From the IMG/VR virus record IMGVR_UViG_3300046461_000342, positions 22,581 through 86,580 of that record: a stretch of DNA of 64,000 nucleotides; one strand, given 5' to 3'. A program made the translations under genes and the position numbers. A model generated the notes under the pieces. That model had not been told where the DNA came from and did not search any database. It saw only the letters and a program-made list of their open reading frames with translations. Source of the stretch: a virus. This document shows positions 38,071 through 45,852 of the stretch, in pieces; position 1 is the first letter of the stretch; the number at the start of each line of letters is the position of its first letter.

Positions 38071-39030
38071 ATGGGCTGGAGAGACTTGCTTGAGACAGAG
38101 GGCAGCTCAATCGTGCTGCCTTGGGTTGGTGGTAGGTCTCTCTGTTCCGGCGTTCGAGTTTGGTCTATCGAGGGGGTTCTTCCCAAGGAACACGCTTGGG
38201 TCAAGTTCCAGTTGACTGGCCGTAAAGCGAGGGTGATGGAGGTCTGTTACCCGGAGCCGGACAGCTTGTCTCAGCGGGTCGTCGGGTACTTGGTGGGCGA
38301 CCGAATCATGGCCGCCGATGTTCGGGTGGACCCTCATCCTAAAGTCATCGCCGCTTATTCCGAGCGCGTGCATTTGATCGACCCTGGCTTGGATCGGTTT
38401 GTTCGGATCTCAGCGGGTCGCGCCCATGAGGGTGGGCCGCTGGTCTTCATTCAACAGGAGATGCCTCTTGGGCCGGATGTGGAGGTGCGAGCGGCCTATT
38501 ATGATCGCAAGGCAACCGTCGATGACGTCCCTGGGGTCACGCCTGCGTTGGACGCTGCTTTTCGCATGGCGCGCTGGCAGCGTATCGAGGCCGACCGCAG
38601 GCGAGCGGAGGTAGAGATCCAGCTCCGTCGAGAGGAAGAAGCGAGAGATCAAGAGGCCCGTCGTCGGGATCTTCTCTCGAGGCTGGGTGATGGTGCATCG
38701 CGTCGGGAGATGGCTGGTGTCGATTTCGAGGCGGCGGCGCGAGCTGCACTGACGGTTGGCGGCGTGACGTATCTGGAGTACCGGAGGTCGCATCGTCCGG
38801 AAGAGATGGTGGTGCGGTTTCGGCTCGACGGTCGTCGCTTTGAATGCACCTGCGATCGCCGCAGTCTGCGGATTCTCGATGCTGGTATCTGTCTGACAGC
38901 TCACGGGGACGACGATGATTTTGAGCGTGGTACCAAAGGTGATTCATTCTTCACTCTCGAGAGTTTGCCGGCAGTCATTAGGCAAGCGGACCGGGAGGGG
39001 AAGCTCGTTGTGTTCCGCCACGTCGATTAA
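38071..39030 (+). CDS. uncharacterised protein of the Ubl cluster
   Basis: 319 residues, 12 nt after the Ro-like gene. An N-terminal beta-rich half (SIVLPWVGGRSLCSGVRVW, AWVKFQLTGRKARVMEVCY), a charged coiled coil (about 165-215, ADRRRAEVEIQLRREEEARD) and a C-terminal alpha/beta part with VVRFRLDGRRFECTCDRRSL and CLTAHGDDDDFERG. No E2-type HPN motif or RING cysteines are evident, so a conjugating-enzyme role cannot be claimed. Its tight coupling to JAB, Ubl and E1 genes makes it a candidate partner or substrate. Confidence 0.6.
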   Translation: MGWRDLLETEGSSIVLPWVGGRSLCSGVRVWSIEGVLPKEHAWVKFQLTGRKARVMEVCYPEPDSLSQRVVGYLVGDRIMAADVRVDPHPKVIAAYSERVHLIDPGLDRFVRISAGRAHEGGPLVFIQQEMPLGPDVEVRAAYYDRKATVDDVPGVTPALDAAFRMARWQRIEADRRRAEVEIQLRREEEARDQEARRRDLLSRLGDGASRREMAGVDFEAAARAALTVGGVTYLEYRRSHRPEEMVVRFRLDGRRFECTCDRRSLRILDAGICLTAHGDDDDFERGTKGDSFFTLESLPAVIRQADREGKLVVFRHVD

Positions 39031-39037
39031 CGATTTC

Positions 39038-39044
39038 GGTGTAA
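39038..39044 (+). promoter_or_regulatory. GGTGTAA heptamer upstream of JAB gene
   Basis: Same motif, here 9 nt before ATG (39054) or 3 nt before an alternative GTG (39048). Confidence 0.45.
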
Positions 39045-39053
39045 TAGGTGAAG

Positions 39054-39428
39054 ATGAGCCTCGAAGCCGGCGTACTAGTCAATCTCGATAGCGAGCCCCT
39101 TTTTTGGCATCTCCCCGAGGGCCGCGCAGTCGGATCGCTGCCGGATAGTCGGGACCTGTGGACCATCATCTGGGATCACAGAGACGAGGTGCTGGGCTTC
39201 GCGCATAGTCACCCAGGTTCGGGTGTGCCTGTACCGTCAGATGAGGATTTGACGACATTTGCGGCGGTTGAGTCGGCTCTTGGTAAGCGGCTCGTGTGGT
39301 GGGTCACCAGCCGAGACGAGTCTGTGGAGTTGTTTTGGTCGGGGCCTGGCAAGCTTTCGTACGGCACGGTGCCAGTGATGTACGAGCCCGAATGGATGTC
39401 GGAGCTGCGCACGCTCTCTAGATTTTGA
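39054..39428 (+). CDS. JAB/JAMM-family metallopeptidase (deubiquitinase-like)
   Basis: 124 residues. GFAHSHPGSGVPVPSDEDL (residues 48-66) is the JAMM signature: His51 and His53, Pro, then Ser62 and Asp65 as zinc and active-site residues; an upstream Glu would be the general base. The family cleaves isopeptide or C-terminal peptide bonds of ubiquitin-like proteins, or acts on Cys adducts. The adjacent Ubl gene is the obvious substrate. An in-frame GTG two codons upstream is an alternative start. Size fits a minimal JAB domain. Confidence 0.85.
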   Translation: MSLEAGVLVNLDSEPLFWHLPEGRAVGSLPDSRDLWTIIWDHRDEVLGFAHSHPGSGVPVPSDEDLTTFAAVESALGKRLVWWVTSRDESVELFWSGPGKLSYGTVPVMYEPEWMSELRTLSRF

Positions 39429-39439
39429 TTGGAGGATCG

Positions 39440-39703
39440 ATGGAAGACTTTGAAGCTCGTGTCAACGTTACCTATGCTGGGGTCAACGCGGACCTCCCGG
39501 ATCCTGTGCCTTTCGACACGACGGATTCTGTAGTCAAAGGTCTTGTTGAGGAGGCGATCCGGACGGGCAGCCTTCCTGGCATCCCTCTGGATAAGGATGT
39601 CGAGCTCAGCGATTACATGGTGGATCGGTTCAGCGCTTCTGCTGAGCGAGGGCATCACGTCATGTTTTTGAGACCCAAGACGCCTTTTGGTGCCGGGGCC
39701 TGA
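39440..39703 (+). CDS. ubiquitin-like (beta-grasp) protein
   Basis: 87 residues with a GGAGG site. The pattern fits a beta-grasp fold: strand ARVNVTYAGV, strand DPVPFDTT, helix VVKGLVEEAIRTG, then SDYMVDRF and a final strand HHVMFLRPKTPFGAGA with a glycine-containing tail. Trimming by the adjacent JAB enzyme could expose a C-terminal Gly for adenylation by the E1-like protein. Sequence identity to ubiquitin is not detectable by eye; the call rests on pattern, size and neighbours. Confidence 0.65.
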   Translation: MEDFEARVNVTYAGVNADLPDPVPFDTTDSVVKGLVEEAIRTGSLPGIPLDKDVELSDYMVDRFSASAERGHHVMFLRPKTPFGAGA

Positions 39704-39876
39704 TGTATTTCCTAGGTTGGGAAGGCTGGCAGAGGGTGCACAGATATAGCTGTCTAGCGTGTGGCGCCATAGTAGAGAGTCCGCACGGGTGGGGCGGTGG
39801 TCCACCGCCTAAATGCCCCGAGGGTTGCGTGCTTGATCCGGAGACTAGGACATGGACAAGGCGAAAGACAGAATGA
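39703..39876 (+). CDS. small zinc-ribbon-like protein
   Basis: 57 residues; ATG overlaps the Ubl stop (TGATG). CLACG and CPEGC make a CxxC...CxxxC pair within YSCLACGAIVESPHGW...KCPEGCVLD, consistent with one zinc. It ends inside an ATGA overlap with the E1-like gene. In this context it could be a RING-like or adaptor element, but it is too short for a RING. Confidence 0.6.
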   Translation: MYFLGWEGWQRVHRYSCLACGAIVESPHGWGGGPPPKCPEGCVLDPETRTWTRRKTE

Positions 39877-40442
39877 GAAAGGTCACGGTCATCGGAGTGG
39901 GAGCCCTTGGCTCCCATTTCATTTTGTGCGCACGGAACTTCGCAGAGCTGACAGTCATCGATGATGGTCGTGTGAAGTCGAAGAGCCCTCTGTCACAGTT
40001 CCATAGCAAGACGCAGGTTGATCGCAGCAAGGCACCGGCTCTCCAGCAGACCATGCAGTTCTTGTTTGGGGTTAAGCTCGTGGCAGTGCCGCACCGGCTC
40101 ACCCTGTACAATCAACAGAAGCTGCTTGGGGATGCGGACCTCTTGGTCGATTGCTTGGACAACGCGCCTTCACGTGAGCTCGTTCAGTCCTTTGCTCGCT
40201 CTAGGGGCACCCCGTGTCTGCATGGTGCGTTGGCAGCGAATGGGCAATATGGACGCGTCGTCTGGGATGAGTACTTCGTGATCGATGCCGCGGCTCCGGG
40301 GGCGGCCACCTGCGAGGATGGGGAGCACCTGCCTTTCATCTCTCTAGTGTCATCCCTCTTGTCTCGCGCTGCTCAAGAGTTTTTGAGGGACGGCCGTAAG
40401 ATTGGCTTCGAGGTCCATCCTACTGGTGTAACCAGGACCTAG
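39873..40442 (+). CDS. ThiF/E1-like adenylating enzyme
   Basis: 189 residues from the ATGA overlap; an earlier ATG at 39852 is possible. VTVIGVGALGSHF is the Rossmann GxGxxG nucleotide site, LTVIDDGRV ends strand 2 with the acidic residue, a K-rich stretch follows, then LVDCLDNAPSR matches the E1/ThiF D-x-x-D-N metal and substrate region. Candidate catalytic Cys: ATCEDGEHLPF. E1/ThiF enzymes adenylate the Ubl C-terminus. At this size it is a minimal domain, shorter than eukaryotic E1. Confidence 0.85.
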   Translation: MRKVTVIGVGALGSHFILCARNFAELTVIDDGRVKSKSPLSQFHSKTQVDRSKAPALQQTMQFLFGVKLVAVPHRLTLYNQQKLLGDADLLVDCLDNAPSRELVQSFARSRGTPCLHGALAANGQYGRVVWDEYFVIDAAAPGAATCEDGEHLPFISLVSSLLSRAAQEFLRDGRKIGFEVHPTGVTRT

Positions 40443-40453
40443 GAGGGATTGAC

Positions 40454-40945
40454 ATGGCGTGGACCTGGAATGACCCAGAGCGCAGCCCGCATCCGCGTCT
40501 CAAGGAAGCTGCCTTGGACGTGATCACTAAGGTGCGGGTGATGTTGGAGAACAAGCGCGCAATCATCGAGTTCATGTTGGGGGTCGAGGCGATGATGGGC
40601 CTCACCGATTACCACAAGGGTCACGTGAGCTCTATGCACCAGACGATCGCTGATCTAGAGGCGATGCTCGGGGGCAAGTGGGTCGTGACGGAATCCAGGC
40701 TCATCGATGCTTGGAACGGCGCGGATGGGCAGGAGCGGAGGCCGGGTGAGGGCGAGATGGGCTTCACGCTTTCGTGGACGGCGATCGGCGTCGGGGACGG
40801 GGAGACCAGCTTCTACATGGGCAAGGATGGGCTCATTCATTGCGACAATGAGAGCATGAATCGAGACTTCTTTGCCCAGGTGCTGGCGAAGTTCTTGGAG
40901 GGGGTCAAAATGGACCATCAAGAAAGTCCCGATCCTGGGGCGTGA
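40454..40945 (+). CDS. uncharacterised protein, end of Ubl cluster
   Basis: 163 residues with a strong AGGAGGG site 11 nt after the E1 stop. The N-terminal half is helical (LKEAALDVITKVRVMLENKR, HQTIADLEAMLGGKW), the C-terminal half beta (GEMGFTLSWTAIGVGDGETSFYM). One Cys only (LIHCDNESM). A divergent E2-like fold cannot be excluded, but no HPN/Cys signature is visible. Probably co-transcribed with the cluster. Confidence 0.55.
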   Translation: MAWTWNDPERSPHPRLKEAALDVITKVRVMLENKRAIIEFMLGVEAMMGLTDYHKGHVSSMHQTIADLEAMLGGKWVVTESRLIDAWNGADGQERRPGEGEMGFTLSWTAIGVGDGETSFYMGKDGLIHCDNESMNRDFFAQVLAKFLEGVKMDHQESPDPGA

Positions 40946-40971
40946 GATTGTTCTGGTGTCACGGCTAGGGT

Positions 40972-41187
40972 GTGGGTAAAGACCTCACCGCAACAGCTAT
41001 TCCTTCCGCGCTGGCATATGTTTGCCTGAGCTGCGGCAGGCTCGCGGTCGAGAAGGCCGGGCTTGGTTGGTGCGCTCACGGCGCCGTGCAGCTCCCGTTG
41101 AGCGCCCTCGAGGTTGGCGCTGCTGGACGGGTAGTCGCGATCAGCCGCCAGGCAATCTTGAAGCTCAAACTTTCACGTCTGAATTAG
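40972..41187 (+). CDS. small zinc-binding-type protein
   Basis: 71 residues from GTG: YVCLSCGRLAVEKAGLGWCAHGAVQLPL has CxxC and CxH spaced like a one-zinc knuckle. GGTGTCA (one base off the heptamer) lies at 40955. Function unknown. Confidence 0.5.
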   Translation: MGKDLTATAIPSALAYVCLSCGRLAVEKAGLGWCAHGAVQLPLSALEVGAAGRVVAISRQAILKLKLSRLN

Positions 41188-41214
41188 CCTGGCATCTTAT
41201 GTTAGGCAAACTAC

Positions 41215-41302
41215 GCTCGGGTGGTGGAATTTGGTAGACACGGCAGGGTCTAGTTGGCCCGGCTGCGGAAACGCATGCAGGTTCGAACTCCTGCCCCGAG
41301 TA
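41215..41302 (+). tRNA. class II tRNA, anticodon uncertain (AGT or TAG)
   Basis: Acceptor GCTCGGG/CCCGAGT; D arm GGAATTTGGTAGA as in Leu tRNAs; variable arm TGCG-GAAA-CGCA; T stem GCAGG/CCTGC around an 8-nt loop. The anticodon arm is imperfect: stem GGGT/GCCC with loop CTAGTTG gives AGT, which would be Thr on a Leu-like body; other foldings give TAG. Confidence 0.7.
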
Positions 41303-41368
41303 CCGACACGTTCATTGACACAACAGAGAGGCGCCAGATGAAGCGGTTAAGACGCAGGCGGTAATTGC

Positions 41369-41905
41369 ATGGAACATCACACACTTCTACTAACGTCTTG
41401 GATGCAACCTCACAGAATCGTCGATTGGCGGACGGCTATCTGCAAGCTAGTCGAGGGTGAGATCGAGGTGCTCGTGAATCACGACGCAACCGTGTCGTCT
41501 CCGAGTGTCACGTTTTACATCCCATCCGTGGCGCGAATCAAGACAGAGGTCCCGCATAACAAGAAGGGTGTGAAGTTCTCGCGCGAGAACGTGCTGTCAC
41601 GCGACAACTATCAGTGCCAGTACTGCGGGCACCGCTTTCCACGCCGTCAGCTGAACTACGACCATGTGATCCCGAGAGCGCAGGGCGGCAAGACCGTCTG
41701 GACCAATGTGGTTTCCAGCTGTATTCCGTGCAACTCTTGGAAGGGTGGTCGCACGCCAAAGCAGGCCGGGATGCAGTTACTCAAGGTCCCGGAGCGGCCG
41801 AAGTGGCTGCCGCTGAAGATGCCGGCGGTCCCGCTCGCGAAGGTCCCGGAGGCTTGGGTGTTCTATCTCCAGGGGATTCCGCACCTTGAGTTCGCATCCG
41901 GCTGA
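41369..41905 (+). CDS. HNH endonuclease
   Basis: 178 residues. The N-terminus (LLTSWMQPHRIVDWRTAICKLVEGEIEVL) is the usual leader of the bacterial HNH family also seen in phages. The nuclease core is CQYCGHRFPRRQLNYDHVIP, GGKTVWTNVVSSCIPCNSWKGGRTP, with zinc Cys pairs and catalytic His. Free-standing, next to a tRNA, consistent with a mobile or homing nuclease. Confidence 0.88.
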   Translation: MEHHTLLLTSWMQPHRIVDWRTAICKLVEGEIEVLVNHDATVSSPSVTFYIPSVARIKTEVPHNKKGVKFSRENVLSRDNYQCQYCGHRFPRRQLNYDHVIPRAQGGKTVWTNVVSSCIPCNSWKGGRTPKQAGMQLLKVPERPKWLPLKMPAVPLAKVPEAWVFYLQGIPHLEFASG

Positions 41906-41967
41906 TAGACTCGGCGGGCCACCGGCCTCAACAGGTGGCATTTCATTTTATCGGAGCAGCTGTATCG

Positions 41968-42213
41968 ATGCCACACGCGTATGATCACCGGACGGCGTAT
42001 TGGGATCCGTCGGTCTTAGGGATTACTCCGGATGAGTGGGCCAGGATGGACGCTGAGGAGCGCCAGACTTATCTGGTCGACTCTCTGCACCGGGCCGGGG
42101 ATTTGGCGCATGCCCTCGTGAAGGCTTTCTCCGAAGACCTGAGTGCGTCTGAGCGGCAGTCCATTTTGCAGGCATCGAAAGTGCTGCAGGCAGTGGCGCG
42201 CTCCAGGAGTTGA
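41968..42213 (+). CDS. small hypothetical protein
   Basis: 81 residues from the ATG of MPHAYDHRTAYWD; an in-frame ATG at 41935 would add 11 residues. Acidic and helical (DEWARMDAEERQTYLVDSLH, SASERQSILQASKVLQAV). Ends 28 nt before the VWA gene. Not recognised. Confidence 0.5.
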   Translation: MPHAYDHRTAYWDPSVLGITPDEWARMDAEERQTYLVDSLHRAGDLAHALVKAFSEDLSASERQSILQASKVLQAVARSRS

Positions 42214-42226
42214 GTTTTGGCGTCTC

Positions 42227-42233
42227 GGTGTAG
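42227..42233 (+). promoter_or_regulatory. GGTGTAG start-associated heptamer
   Basis: 8 nt to the ATG of the large VWA protein. Confidence 0.6.
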
Positions 42234-42241
42234 GGCCGGAG

Positions 42242-44602
42242 ATGCCGAACACCGTTTCGTACCAAATATCCAAGGACCTATTTTTAGTCCATCAGAGGCA
42301 CGCAGCCGACCAAGCACCGGTAGTCGCAGTCGAGCTCCCGACAAACCACTTTGCGGTCATCGATTGCTCGGGCTCGATGTACTCGGACCTTCCACGCATC
42401 CGTGAGCAGCTGAAGCGAAAGCTTCCCAAGCTGCTGAAGGAGCAGGACACGATTTCGCTGATCTGGTTCAGCGGTCGGGGTGAATTCGGGACCCTCTTGG
42501 AGGCGGAGCCGGTAGCAACGCTCACGGACCTCAAGGCCGTGGAGCACGCGATCGATCGCTGGCTCAAGCCATGCGGTCTGACGGGATTCACGGAGCCGAT
42601 TCAAGAAGCGGGTAGGGTTGTGGAGCGCGTCGCGAAGGCTCGCCCAGGTAGTGTCAGCAGCCTTCTTTTCCTATCTGATGGCTGTGACAACCAGGGCACC
42701 CGGGCCAGCATTCTCAAGGCGATGGAAGAAGCCGCCAACGGTTTCCAGTGCACCACGGTTGTGGAGTACGGTTACTACGCGGACCGCAATCTCTTGGCCG
42801 CTATGGCTGAGAAGGCGGGCGGATCTCATATCTTTGCAGAGGACTTCAATCGTTACGAGCCGACCTTCGAGGCGACGATGCAGAAGCGGCCGGTGGGCGC
42901 GCCCCGGGTCGAGGTGGCGATTGACGGCGATCCGATCCAGGGCTTTGTGTTTGCTCTGCAGGACGGCGACTTGGTGACGTACTCGGTCGAGGGAGGGAAG
43001 GTTCGAGTGCCCGAGAACCTCTCGGGCTTCTGGTTCGTCTCCCCGGCACAGGTCGGCGTCCCGAGCTCGATGGCGTTTGCTGACAGCGTTGCCTATGAAG
43101 CCGCGCAGCCGACGCCGCAGCTCGCAGACAACATCTGCGCAGCCTTTGCCGCCGTCTCGCTCTACGCCGTGAGGATGAAGCCCAACATCGTGTACCCGCT
43201 GCTCAAGGTGCTCGGTGATGTCTCGCTCGTTGAGGAGTTTGCGAATTGCTTCGGCAAGCAGCGGTACTCGGATTTCCAGGAGCACGCCAAGAAAGCGGCA
43301 TTCGGTCAGGGTGCATTCAGCAAGGGCTACGATCCCAATCGGGTCCCAGCGGACGACGCCTTCACGGTCCTGGATTTGCTGCAACTACTGTCGAGCGACG
43401 ACGCCAATCGCGTGTTGCTCGATGACAATCGCTTCCGATACAGCCGCATTGGCCGCGGTCGTGTCGACAGCAGCGACCAACTCACGGAGGCGGAGCAGGA
43501 GGAGATTCGCGTGCTCACCGAGGAAATGGGGCGGATCAAGAAGGCGTCTCGCATCGCTGAGATAACCGCTCGCATCACGGAGATCACTGCAAGCAAGCCG
43601 ACGGCCTTGAAGTTCGAGCCGGATCCCGCGCCCACGGGCTATCCGGTGTCCTCGTTGACCTTCAATGAAGATCGCCCGAACGTGTCGTTTCTCATCCGCA
43701 AGCCAGGGACGGTCGACCTGAGCGAACGACTGTCGGACACCTTGTTCACTGTGCCGGACACGTTCAATACGCAGGTCTTTCGCAACTACACGGTGATCAA
43801 GGATGGGCTGGTCAATATTGATCAGTTGCCGGTCAATCTGACCAAGGAGAGCTACGCGGCTTTGCGCGAGAAGCTCGGTGCCAAGCTCGATCAGGTTTTC
43901 CAGGTCGATTACTACAGCGAGGGTGCGGTCGGGGCCATCGGTACGCTGAATCTGCGCGAGCTCCCGGTGATCAACCGCAAGATGGTCAGGGACGTGAGTG
44001 CGAAGGATTTCTTCGGGCTCCAATACCAACTGCTCGCCGCGCAAGCAGAGCAGAAAGTATACAACGGGTACATCAAAGAACTGGCCCCTAAGGAGCGCTC
44101 CGAGGGCATCAAGGGTCTATACGGCGAGCAAGCGGCGCAGTGGCTCAAGGAGCAGGGGATCACAGACGGCGGGTTCGCACCAAAGAGTGTTCAGGCGGAG
44201 AGCACTGACTTCTATATGGGTAAGGAGCTCAAGGTCTCGCTCAAGGGCTACTCCAAGCTTCCGAGTCTGAAGGAAGCACAGACCGCGATAGCAAAGGGCA
44301 AGATCAACGGGCCGACGGCTTTGATGGAGCCAACTATCAGGGAGGTCGATGAGCTTCTCGTCAAGGCCAATGGCAGAAATAATACCGTTCGGGCGTGGCT
44401 GGACATTCAGGCGGACGCCGCTAAGGCTAAGGTCCGTGACTTGATCTTCAAGATTGCTCAGACGACCTTCGTTCTGGTCGTTGGTCAAATCTGGTTCAAG
44501 GAGTTCGCTACCCTTGATGAAACAGTTTATCAGCTCGCACTGGATGGCGGAGGAACCATCCAGTGCGAAGTGGAGATGAGGGAAATTCAGATCAAGATTT
44601 GA
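42242..44602 (+). CDS. large VWA-domain protein
   Basis: 786 residues. The N-terminal VWA domain has MIDAS residues DCSGSM at 41-46, GLTGFTEPI (the Thr loop) and LLFLSDGCDN (the distal Asp), so it is probably metal-binding. The middle has a helical linker with EAEQEEIRVLTEEMGRIKKAS, and the C-terminal 300 residues are unrecognised alpha/beta. VWA domains usually nucleate protein complexes. It is one of three VWA proteins within 13 kb, all different outside the VWA domain. The start is fixed by the heptamer. Confidence 0.85.
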   Translation: MPNTVSYQISKDLFLVHQRHAADQAPVVAVELPTNHFAVIDCSGSMYSDLPRIREQLKRKLPKLLKEQDTISLIWFSGRGEFGTLLEAEPVATLTDLKAVEHAIDRWLKPCGLTGFTEPIQEAGRVVERVAKARPGSVSSLLFLSDGCDNQGTRASILKAMEEAANGFQCTTVVEYGYYADRNLLAAMAEKAGGSHIFAEDFNRYEPTFEATMQKRPVGAPRVEVAIDGDPIQGFVFALQDGDLVTYSVEGGKVRVPENLSGFWFVSPAQVGVPSSMAFADSVAYEAAQPTPQLADNICAAFAAVSLYAVRMKPNIVYPLLKVLGDVSLVEEFANCFGKQRYSDFQEHAKKAAFGQGAFSKGYDPNRVPADDAFTVLDLLQLLSSDDANRVLLDDNRFRYSRIGRGRVDSSDQLTEAEQEEIRVLTEEMGRIKKASRIAEITARITEITASKPTALKFEPDPAPTGYPVSSLTFNEDRPNVSFLIRKPGTVDLSERLSDTLFTVPDTFNTQVFRNYTVIKDGLVNIDQLPVNLTKESYAALREKLGAKLDQVFQVDYYSEGAVGAIGTLNLRELPVINRKMVRDVSAKDFFGLQYQLLAAQAEQKVYNGYIKELAPKERSEGIKGLYGEQAAQWLKEQGITDGGFAPKSVQAESTDFYMGKELKVSLKGYSKLPSLKEAQTAIAKGKINGPTALMEPTIREVDELLVKANGRNNTVRAWLDIQADAAKAKVRDLIFKIAQTTFVLVVGQIWFKEFATLDETVYQLALDGGGTIQCEVEMREIQIKI

Positions 44603-45333
44603 GACCGTGGTTTGTATACACCCTACATGACCCAGAACTTCCTCAAGAGGTTCGTTATGTAGGGTGGACCACCCGTCCTAAGCGTCGCTTGTGGGCTCAC
44701 TTGCAGGACGCTAAGACTGGGAAGGATCGGACGTATTGCGGGAACTGGAAGAGAACCGTGTTAGCACGTGGTCTCGAACCGGCAATGCAAGTCATAGAGC
44801 AAGGCGTCGGGGATGGTTGGAAACCAGTCGAGGTCCATTGGATCAAGCACTACAGGGACCTTGGGCATCCTATTACGAATCTGACAAACGGCGGTGACGG
44901 GAGCGGCAAGAAGCTCACTCCAGCCCAGAAGAAGAAAATAGGGGATGCCAATAGGGGGAAAGTCAGGTCGGCTGAGACTCGTGCGCGATTGAGCGCTGCC
45001 CACAAAGGCTACAAACATACGCCAGAGCAAACAGCCAAGATTGCTGCGGCCAACCGCGGTCGCAAACAATCAGAGGAAGTGCTACGTCGGAGACGTGGAC
45101 GAAAAATGTCCTCCGAAGCGGTGGCGAAATCCGCTGAGGCTAGGCGTGGACAGCAGCGCTCGCCGGAGGTGCGAGCCAAGATGAGAGCTTCGCATCTTGG
45201 AAAACGTTTGGCTCCAGAACATGCCGCTAACATCGCTAAGGCTCACTTAGGACTCAAGCGGACGGAAGACCAACGCCGTCGAATCTCGGACGCTATTCGG
45301 GCGTGGCATGTTGCTCGAAAAGATGCCGCGTAG
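44599..45333 (+). CDS. GIY-YIG endonuclease with NUMOD3-type repeats
   Basis: 244 residues from a TTG start overlapping the VWA stop; no ATG or GTG is available closer to the domain. WFVYTLHD and VRYVGWTTRPKRRLWAH are the GIY-YIG core with the catalytic Arg, and LTNLTNGGDG closes it. Then come repeated basic motifs (GRKQSEEV, GRKMSSEA, GQQRSPEV, GKRLAPEH, GLKRTEDQ), typical DNA-binding NUMOD3 repeats of homing nucleases. Probably an inserted mobile gene. Confidence 0.85.
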   Translation: MRPWFVYTLHDPELPQEVRYVGWTTRPKRRLWAHLQDAKTGKDRTYCGNWKRTVLARGLEPAMQVIEQGVGDGWKPVEVHWIKHYRDLGHPITNLTNGGDGSGKKLTPAQKKKIGDANRGKVRSAETRARLSAAHKGYKHTPEQTAKIAAANRGRKQSEEVLRRRRGRKMSSEAVAKSAEARRGQQRSPEVRAKMRASHLGKRLAPEHAANIAKAHLGLKRTEDQRRRISDAIRAWHVARKDAA

Positions 45334-45537
45334 TGCTGTTACTTTACTTGTCGTGCGTGTGTGTATGCCGGAACCAATGATGGTCGGCTCTCGACGATAT
45401 TGAGCCCCGACCCCTGAGGCTCGATTCACCGTTCATTGCGGGCATTCGAGCAACTCAGGGGCGGGGTAGCTGCGTCCTTTAGTTTAGACGGGACCTGCTT
45501 ACACCATGGCACACAAGTATCTTAAATGGTGTAGTCT
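45334..45537. other. intergenic region with a long structured hairpin
   Basis: No gene. 45405-45418 pairs with 45454-45466 (CCCCGACCCCTGAG with CTCAGGGGCGGGG, one mismatch), enclosing a second stem GCTCGA/TCGAGC with a 21-nt loop. Close to the next ATG, ACACCAT and ATGGTGT form another inverted repeat that includes a GGTGTAG heptamer at 45528. It may be a ncRNA, a terminator (CCTTTAGTTT follows) or a translational control element. Confidence 0.45.
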
Positions 45538-45810
45538 ATGCACGACGCTTTTTCAGATTTGGTGGAAATTCGGCAACAGATAGTCACTTTAGAAATCCAT
45601 CGCGAACGACTCGACGAGGCCATCTTGGTGCAGGCTGGTCTTTACGAGACGGCGTGTCGGGAGCGATGGTCAGAGACAGTTCGCCTCTCCTTATTTGGCA
45701 CGTGGATGGCTCTTGAGGGTGAATGGCGCGTAACGCAGGACACCATCAACCGCAAGCGGGACGAGGAAACGGAGTGTTCGATCGCTACCGCTGACCAGCG
45801 GGGTTGGTGA
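45538..45810 (+). CDS. small helical hypothetical protein
   Basis: 90 residues (DLVEIRQQIVTLEIHRERLDE, CRERWSETVRLSLFGTWMAL, TQDTINRKRDEETEC), predicted all helix. The heptamer is only 3 nt before ATG here, and the ATG lies beside an inverted repeat, suggesting structured mRNA at the start. Not recognised. Confidence 0.5.
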   Translation: MHDAFSDLVEIRQQIVTLEIHRERLDEAILVQAGLYETACRERWSETVRLSLFGTWMALEGEWRVTQDTINRKRDEETECSIATADQRGW

Positions 45811-45852
45811 CTGCGGGCCGGATCTAAGATCAGCTTGTAGCCTGGCTCTGGC

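Noticed and set aside
38071-39030. E2 conjugating enzyme in the Ubl cluster
   Set aside because: No HPN-type motif or conserved catalytic Cys context is visible in this protein or in 40454-40945, so no E2 was assigned.
45497-45503. TTACACC read as a minus-strand copy of the heptamer
   Set aside because: No minus-strand start codon lies at the required distance; the start-associated heptamer was found only on the + strand.
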